From Medicago truncatula (Eukaryota > Streptophyta > Magnoliopsida > Fabales > Fabaceae), in assembly GCF_003473485.1 (NCBI RefSeq), contig NC_053042.1:20542501-20606500 (forward strand): a stretch of DNA of 64,000 bases, read 5' to 3'. Positions 57,619-64,000 of the stretch are shown here, piece after piece. The notes below the pieces were generated by a model, which did no database searches, was not told the DNA's origin, and worked only from the letters and a program-made list of their open reading frames with translations. Position 1 is the first letter of the stretch; every line of letters begins with the position of its first letter. Both the position numbers and the translations under genes were made by a program.

Positions 57619-58140
57619 CGTTTTTGTTTCTTTCTTTTCTTATTTCTAACGTAATTGAGTATTGTTTTCAAGCTTAAAATTAAATAAGGAAATATTTGTA
57701 TTTATTTGTAATTAATTACATTTATATCTATCATTATTTAAGGTAATAAAAAATATATATTTTTTTTTTAAAAGGTAATAAAAAATATTCTTAATCTGAC
57801 CAAAAAAAAAATATTCTTAATCTTGAACAATATATATTCTTAATCTTTTATTCTTTTTTTTCCTTAATATTTATTCTTAATAGTGCTAAGATTTGATTCA
57901 TATGTAGTGCATTTTCACTGTATAATTAGCCATTCCTTATACACAACACTACTATTTATCATACATTATATACTTCTATCTAGTTCTGTATATCTTATGG
58001 TATAAAGTGTTGGTAAAGGACAAAAAAAAATCAATGGGACGTAAATCAAACTGGTACTACTTGTTGCATGGAAAGAAAAAAAAAATCCATAATGCAATAG
58101 TGAGCCTATAAATTCTGTAAAATAGCTGGAATAATAACAT
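57619..58140. other. Intergenic, no supported gene
   Basis: AT-rich promoter-side spacer. Nothing recognised. Confidence 0.4.
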
Positions 58141-58562
58141 TAATTTAATTTAATTTAATCAATTGTGATGTTTTTGTTTAATTTGGAAAATTAGGATTTG
58201 ACTTGTAGTGCATTTAATTTAATTTAATCAATTGTGTCGTTTTTGTTTAATTGGAAAATTAAGAGTTGACTCATATGTAGTGCATTTAAACTCCAAAGTC
58301 TTGGTCTAGTGGTAAAAAGACAGATCTTGAATCCGAGAGAACCCGGGTTCGAGTCCCGCTAGTACCTTTGGAGGGAGGTAAATGTAATTACATTTGTAAA
58401 TGCTCTTTGAGCCTGAAGGTCTTCCCTGCCTTGGACTGAGGCACCATCCCCTCACCCTAAAATTTTTGTAACAAAAAAAATATGTAGTGCATTTAATTTA
58501 ATTTAATCAATTGCTTCGTTTTTGTTTAATTAAAAACTTAGGATTTGACTCAAGTGTAGCCA
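58141..58562. repeat. Three-copy tandem repeat of about 72 bp, split by a SINE
   Basis: The unit (taatttaatttaatcaattg ... ggatttgactc..tgtagtgcatt) is seen at about 58,141-58,214, 58,215-58,288 and 58,491-58,562. A SINE (58290-58479) separates copies 2 and 3. Confidence 0.8.
58290..58479 (+). mobile_element. tRNA-derived SINE, 17-bp TSD
   Basis: Box A-like ttggtctagtggtaa and box B ggttcgagtccc are followed by a 100-bp body and an A run. The duplication atatgtagtgcatttaa is at 58273-58289 and 58480-58496. A different family from the copies at 20.5 and 50.0 kb. Confidence 0.9.
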
Positions 58563-58746
58563 TGTATCATGCAATCGTTAATCTCGATCGTTTGATGGAG
58601 ATCTGATGGATTGTATTCGTCCGGTTTAAGTTCCTCGACAGTTAACCATCGAATGGGTATTTCGGTCTTTTACTAGTGTTTGTCAGCCCTTTAACATGTG
58701 TATACAACAATTCTCAAACAATAAAGGTGTCAACTTATATAATCTT

Positions 58747-59718
58747 GGGTTAATAATGTTTTTCATCCGTGTAATATAGGTCATTTCTGGTTTTAGCCCC
58801 TATAAAATTTTCAGTTTGGTTTTCGTCCTCGTTAAATTTATTTTTTTCGGAAAACCCCATTCCCCCATCCTACTCAGCAGATTCGCTTATTTGGCGCTGA
58901 TTTGATTGTTATTAATTAGCCACGTCAGATTTTATTATTAAAATATCTGAAATTTAATTTTTAAAAATCCAAAAAATTAGAAAAAAAAACTTTTTGTTTG
59001 CCATTTTTTTAAAAAAAATTCTGGAAATATTTTTTATTAACAAATTTTTTTTGTATAAAAAAACCAACTTTTTAATTTTGAAAGAAAAATATGAATTTTT
59101 TTGAATTATTTTAGTAAATATTGAAATACACTATGTTCGATAGAATTTTTGTATTAGATTTTGTGATTTCAACCTCCACTAAGGAAGAGCTTAATTCTAG
59201 GAAAAATGGAATTTCCACGATGATGGCAAAAATGGAAAATCGTAATAATTTCGTAAAAAAAATAAAATTCCAATATTTTAATTTAGAAAAAGATTTTATA
59301 AAAATTATGGAATAAAATTTTCCAAAAAAAAATAAAAATTGAATTCTTTCTAAATTTGTATCCAGAATTTTTTAATTTTGAATAAAATCTGATTATATTT
59401 TCTGATTAAAAAAATATTTGGTAATAATTTTTTTCTTCAAAAAACAACTTATTAGATTCCACAAAAATCTTCTTAATTTCATAAAAAAAAAAAATATCTG
59501 AATATTTTTATGATTTTTTAAAAATAAAATCTGATGTGGAAATATTTTTTTTACATGTGGCCAATTAAAAAAAATGCCAACACAACGCCACATAAGCGAA
59601 TGTGCTGAGTTGGATGGGAGAAGGGGATTTTTCGGGTTTTTTTTTTATAGAGGCGAATTTTATTGAGGCGAAAACCGGAAATAGCCTATATTATAGGGGT
59701 GAAAAACACTATTAACCC
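58747..59718. mobile_element. Non-autonomous TIR element, about 970 bp, probably MULE-type
   Basis: Ends gggttaataatgtttttcat and aaacactattaaccc are inverted repeats; the imperfect complementarity runs about 180 bp inward. Flanks tataatctt (58738-58746) and tataatttt (59719-59727) match at 8 of 9 bases, which fits a 9-bp Mutator-type duplication. The interior is AT-rich and non-coding. A second, partial copy is at about 60,590-60,781. Confidence 0.7.
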
Positions 59719-59727
59719 TATAATTTT

Positions 59728-60589
59728 TGAATATGTTATCAAATTATTATTTTTTTTAATTTTTAACAACGACATCTTGTTTTTGGCATAAATATGATTT
59801 TTTAAATTTTAACTAGTAGCAATTTGTCTTGTGTATAATAGTTATTTTAAAAAAAAAATTTTTTGAAAAAAATTAAATAATGTACTTCTTATTGAGTGTA
59901 TAGTAATTATTTTAAAATTTCCTCTCAAAAAAATAATTATTTGCAAATTTATATCGATGACAAGTTGGCCCTGTTATAATAATTAATTTAAAACTTGTAT
60001 CAACGACAACTTTTCCCATATATATAATTTAATTTTTAAATTTTATCAACGATAACTTGTCACATGTATAATAATAACTATTTTAAAATTTGTATCATCA
60101 ACAATGTCCCGTCTATAATTATTTTAAAAAAATAAAAAATTTAGAACCAATATCTAACATGTATAATACTGTTTAAAAAAATTTAGGGAAACTATTTTAA
60201 AATTGACTGCTCATTTTGTATAACCATTTTATAACTATTTTTATGACAACCTTTTTTTTTTTTAGCAATGAAACAACCTTCTTGTTCTCTCTTTTTAATG
60301 GTTAAAAAAAATAGAGAGAAAATGAGAGGGAAAAAAAAAATAGAGAGGATAAAAATACAATTGTGAGTAAATTAAAAGTTGGTCAAAAATTATACTAAAA
60401 TTGTTATACAAATATCATTTCTCTTTAAAATTTGTATTAATTTTGAAAATTAAACTCGAGAATCTTTAAAAAAAAACCTTTTTTCTGATTTTTTAATATT
60501 GATTTTGTTTTTTCGATTTTAAAATTTTTGGAAAAAAATCTGAATATTTTTATGATTTTTTGGTTTTTTTTATTTTTAAAAATTAATTT
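59728..60589. other. AT-rich spacer, no supported gene
   Basis: A very AT-rich sequence with recurring 'caacgacaactt' and 'tataataattattttaaaa' phrases, probably an old degenerate repeat. No gene. Confidence 0.4.
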
Positions 60590-60781
60590 TCAGATATTTT
60601 AAAAAATAAAATATGATGTGGACAATTAAAAATAAATAAAAATAAAAGCCAAGTCAGTGCCACATAGGCACTTTTGATGAGTTGGATGGATGATGGGTGT
60701 TTTTCAATTTTTTTTTTTTTACAAGGAGTAAATCAAACAAAAAATGACCTATATTACAAAGGTGAATAACACTATTAACTC
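60590..60781. mobile_element. Partial copy (right end) of the 58.7-kb TIR element family
   Basis: It repeats the right-arm phrases: 'aaataaaat.tgatgtgga', 'gccacata.gc', 'gagttggatgg', 'gacctatatta', 'ataacactattaac'. The left end is missing. Confidence 0.6.
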
Positions 60782-60964
60782 AAAATTGTATTAACAAATA
60801 CAATTCTCGTGTCGTATAAATCTTTTAAACAAAAAATTGCAACGGCAACTTTTTCCATGTAAAATAATTAATTTTAAAATTGATATCACAGACAACTTCT
60901 CTTGCATATAAATTATTTCAAAAAATTTAGCCAACTACGACGTCTCTGCATAATAATTATTTTA

Positions 60965-60967
<3 letters not shown>

Positions 60968-61002
<35 letters not shown>
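60968..61002. repeat. (TA)n microsatellite
   Basis: An uninterrupted run of about 17 TA dinucleotides. Confidence 0.95.
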
Positions 61003-61005
<3 letters not shown>

Positions 61006-61252
61006 TAAGAATTAATAAGAGGGTCGTATGTAACCTTTTAGAAAAAATTTGTAACAATTAATTTTATTTTAGACAAAGTAGCAAACGCCGTCTCAAACAC
61101 ATACAAGTGCAAGGTTGTAAATGGTAAAAGTTCCCGATTTAACAACTTTGATATTTTCAATTAGAGGGCTCTTTCAATTAAGCCACACATTTTTCTATTG
61201 AAGAAGCTAGCATTCATACCAAAACATCGGAAGATTCGATCAGCATTAAATT

Positions 61253-61564
61253 TAGGTTTAATTGCACTTTTGGACCCCCTATCTTTCCAAAAGTTACGGT
61301 TATAGTCCCCTAACTAATTTAAATACAAAACAGTCTCCTATGTTTTGATTCTTTGGCAGTTTTGGACCCCCAGTTCATTGTTGACTCGGTCAACGCTGAC
61401 GTGGCACCCTAAGTGAGGTGCCACGTGTAATTTTATTTTTTTTGGCCTTGGGGTCCAAAACTGCTAAAGAATCAAAACATAGGGGACTGTTTTATATTTA
61501 AATTAGTTAGAAGTCCATAAACGCAACTTTTGGAAAGATAGGGGTCCAAAAGTGCAATTAAGCC
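61253..61564. mobile_element. MULE-type MITE, 312 bp, 9-bp TSD (second copy)
   Basis: Inverted ends ggtttaattgcacttttgga and the complement of ..gtgcaattaagcc. The perfect 9-bp duplication ttaaattta is at 61244-61252 and 61565-61573. It has the same length, orientation-independent structure and internal 'gctgacgtggca / tgccacgt' palindrome as the copy at 12271-12582. Confidence 0.88.
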
Positions 61565-61573
61565 TTAAATTTA

Positions 61574-62356
61574 CTCACATCAAAACACAAGCACACAGGG
61601 AGGATCCGCCAAAGGACCATTTTTTTTTACAAGTACACTTTCATTTCTTTTTCTTGGACAGTTTGTCTATCCAATTGAATATCTCCGATGGGGCAAAATA
61701 TAATACAAAATAGGTCATTCAAATTTCATATATACAACCTCTGAGAAGAAGTGCTCCACTGTTAAACATGTTGTATCCAAAGTCCAAACACCGACATTGC
61801 AGCCATAGAGCAGGACTACCAAGGATACTACCAATCTAGACTACTTAAGTTGGAGGAAATATATCACAACCATAAAAACCGCAAATCAAACTGATTAGTC
61901 TATATTCCAAAGGTGTCTGTGTATTTACCTGCATGAGGATACGAAGTATATGAACAATAAATGATTGAATAATTTTTCAGTCATGAAGCATATTAAAATT
62001 TCACTCAGAACATTTCATAAGTGCATGAATCATATTAAAATTTCCAGTTTATATTGCAAAATTATACATGTATTTTGACACAGTGCCTTGTAAGTATATC
62101 AGCAACATACTTAAGTTTCTTTATATTTGAATAGCAAAATTGTTTATTGCCCAAAATAATTGTAAATATGAAAGATAACAAATCAACTTAGCTTTCAGAA
62201 CATAGCTTTCTTAAAAGAACCAGAATCTGCTTCTCTAACTATTTACATCATTTAGTTTAAATGACTGCATGCAAGCAACATTTGATCCAGAAGAACATTA
62301 ATTTGGTTCAAAGACCAAAAAAGCAAACAAACGACAGCCATATTAAACTATAAGGA
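61574..62356. other. Spacer, no supported gene
   Basis: AT-rich sequence that may contain the 3' part of the gene at 62.8 kb on the minus strand. I see no exon I can defend. Confidence 0.3.
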
Positions 62357-62770
62357 TTTTTCGAAGTTATGTTTTCCTGTTACGCTTTATCAGAAATAAA
62401 GAGCCCGTTTGGTGCGCAGGATAGAGAGACAGGATATGATAACACTATCTATATCCGTTGTTTGGTGCACCATATCCTATCTATATCCGTTGTTTGGTAC
62501 ACCAACATGATATGATAAATTAAACCTATTACTAATCCTATTAAATACATCTGTTTTTTCATGTCGTGATTTAATCATGCCCAATGCAAGATCAGAAAGT
62601 TAGCATCTAATATTTCAAATCAAAAGATTTATCAAATTTTTGTTTTCATGTTACGCTTTATCAGGAATCAAAAATCTATTAAATACATCTGCTGTTAATT
62701 ATTTTCATGTTGTGATTTAATCATGCCCAATGCAAGATCAGAAAGTTAGCATCCAATATTGCAAATCAAA
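62357..62770. repeat. Local duplication with an insertion in one copy
   Basis: The segment 'ttacgctttatcag.aat' through 'ttagcatc.aatatt.caaatcaaa' occurs twice (62,375-62,627 and 62,652-62,769). The first copy carries about 130 extra bases starting gagcccgtttggtgc, with 'tatctatatccgttgtttgg' twice. The extra block looks like an eroded MITE. Confidence 0.65.
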
Positions 62771-62809
62771 GATGCATAAACGCTTAAGCTTTCATTCAGG
62801 GAGGCATAC

Positions 62810-63361
62810 CTCCTTGACCGAGTAGCTCTTTTCTTGGTGATAGAGATATCACCATTTTCATCTTTCACATTGGTTTTTTTAACTCTGGACTGTTGAGCTC
62901 CTATAATTGGCAGCATCGTGTTAATTACAGCAATACAATCAGCCAGATTCACAAAACCCATGTTTAAAGTACTAACCTCTTGTCTTAACCATGGGTGATT
63001 GGACTTCAATATCCACTTGATCTGATTCAATCAATTCACTCAAAACACTAGAAGATTCTTTGATGATAGAGATATCACCCTTTTCACCTTTCACATTGGT
63101 TTTAATCCTGGACCGTTGAGCTCCTATAATTGGCAGCATCATGTTAATTACAACAATACAGTCAACCAGATTCACAACAGCTGTGTTTCAACTAACCTGT
63201 TGTCTTAACCATGGGTGACTGGACTTCAATATCCACTTGATCTGATTCAATCAATTCACTCAAAGCACTAGACGATGCTTCCGGTACAGGTTTAGAACCT
63301 GATTTGCCATTTATAGACAAAGAATTTGTCCCTTCAGTGCTTGTATCAATTACTTCACCAT
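62810..63361 (-). CDS. 3' exons of an unrecognised gene, with exon duplication
   Basis: Three in-phase exons on the minus strand: 63361-63197 (165 nt), 63123-62977 (147 nt), 62900-62810 (91 nt, provisional end). All introns have GT-AG borders. The encoded segment is hydrophilic and acidic, then basic: LSELIESDQVDIEVQSPMVK appears in both exon 1 and exon 2, and AQ(R/Q)SRxK, TNVK, GDISI appear in both exon 2 and exon 3, ending KKRATRSR. The introns between them are also alike, so the gene has an internal duplication of about 220 bp. The gene is incomplete here: no start is seen. I do not recognise the family; the basic end suggests nuclear or nucleic acid-binding, which is a guess. Confidence 0.55.
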
Positions 63362-63425
63362 CTGCAGAAAACACAAGATTATCAGCAAAAACAGTAAACA
63401 TAAAATTCACTAGAAGTTCATCCAA

Positions 63426-64000
63426 ATTGAGAAACTACATGACCAAATAAAATCCCTCAACATCATATTTTTTTTCTCAACAGACAGTTGTTTATCCAGC
63501 AAAATCGTGTAGCATATTTACGCTTTACGTGTTAATCCTCTTTGATAACTTGTCAGTGGATTGGCATTTGCCAATGAATTCTTGATGGTTTGTTTTATTC
63601 CATTTAATTCCACCATTAATAATGATTTATGATGTAGGACACATGTCCCATTAAAAATAGTTTCCAATGTCTTGTTTTGTGTAGCAATCGTTACAGTTTT
63701 CAGTACTTGTGCAAATTTTTAAGTAGAGGAGTGTATTTATGCATTGTTGTATACTTGTGAGTGTAATACCACAATTCTGAAAGAAGGTATAAAACAGATC
63801 AATAGTGTTCAAAAGTAGCTTGTACTATTTGTTCTGAACGCAGGATAAATAGCAAGTTAAGGGGTATTGGCAAGGGGGTGGGGGTGGGTAACTGAATGGG
63901 GGAACGTCGTCACAGAGTTAAGACACTGATGTAACTAGCTTTGTAATTAATCCTTTGATAGGAAGTTAAGGCGAGCTAGTTAGTTAGTTGGGAATTTACT
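63426..64000. other. Window end, no defended feature
   Basis: This may hold intron or upstream sequence of the minus-strand gene. The G-rich block near 63,870 and the 'gttagttagttggg' end give a repeat-like impression, but I cannot assign a family. Confidence 0.3.

Noticed and set aside
57370-57654. Plus-strand Phe/Leu-rich frames
   Set aside because: They are complements of the basic Lys/Arg-rich exon on the minus strand.
58290-58370. A tRNA gene
   Set aside because: As above; box A and box B belong to a SINE with tail and TSD.
63600-64000. The end of a copia LTR
   Set aside because: The impression rests only on texture; no ends or coding part are seen.

Overview
The window is eukaryotic nuclear DNA from a flowering plant. 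The host genes are intron-rich with canonical plant splice sites, and they are separated by AT-rich sequence packed with transposon remnants. The plant gene families, Au-type SINEs, a second tRNA-like SINE family and repeat styles familiar from legumes suggest a papilionoid legume of the Medicago/Trifolium type. The species is an inference.

Layout. Positions 1-12,270 are repeat territory: a LINE RNase H fragment, a region rich in a palindromic motif, and a three-level nest of LTR-derived fossils (about 3.9-10.1 kb), followed by another LTR-like piece. Positions 12.3-19.2 kb hold an 11-exon gene for a PQBP1-like double WW-domain protein, with a MULE-type MITE abutting its promoter and LINE, SINE and MITE debris in its introns. 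Positions 20.1-23.8 kb hold a SINE-in-MITE nest and a two-exon short-chain dehydrogenase/reductase. A small serine-rich protein gene lies at 24.8-25.2 kb (minus strand). From 27.2 to 30.2 kb there is a tandem array of four full units and one partial unit of a broken serine carboxypeptidase-like gene piece.

Positions 31.8-32.9 kb encode a single-exon glutaredoxin-like zinc-ribbon protein (minus). They are followed by several TIR elements, a PIF/Harbinger remnant (35.6-37.5 kb) and a small conserved unknown gene (38.6-39.1 kb, minus). A cluster of MITEs, one inside another, lies directly upstream of an intronless PPR gene (42.8-44.0 kb). A fragment of an RPW8-type NB-LRR gene follows. Tubulin-folding cofactor B (45.9-49.1 kb, minus, 7 exons) has one apparent GC-AG intron.

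The most unusual stretch is 50.2-57.6 kb. A fructokinase-like (pfkB) gene on the minus strand has a strange N-terminal half, and an exon resembling the RMI1/DUF1767 family lies directly upstream. Its last exon is interrupted by a composite hAT insertion with a perfect 8-bp target duplication. A partial inverted copy of the same gene lies 5 kb away and is cut by a 2.4-kb element with ends of about 220 bp in inverted orientation. The last 6 kb hold AT-rich TIR elements, a SINE inside a tandem repeat, and the end of an unrecognised gene with a tandem exon duplication.

There is no operon-like logic. The host genes are independent (RNA processing, redox, tubulin folding, organelle RNA binding, sugar kinase) and the connecting theme is layered transposition. 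No wholly new system is evident. The best candidates for novelty are the SCPL exon array, the hAT-modified chimeric fructokinase locus, and the long inverted-repeat element.
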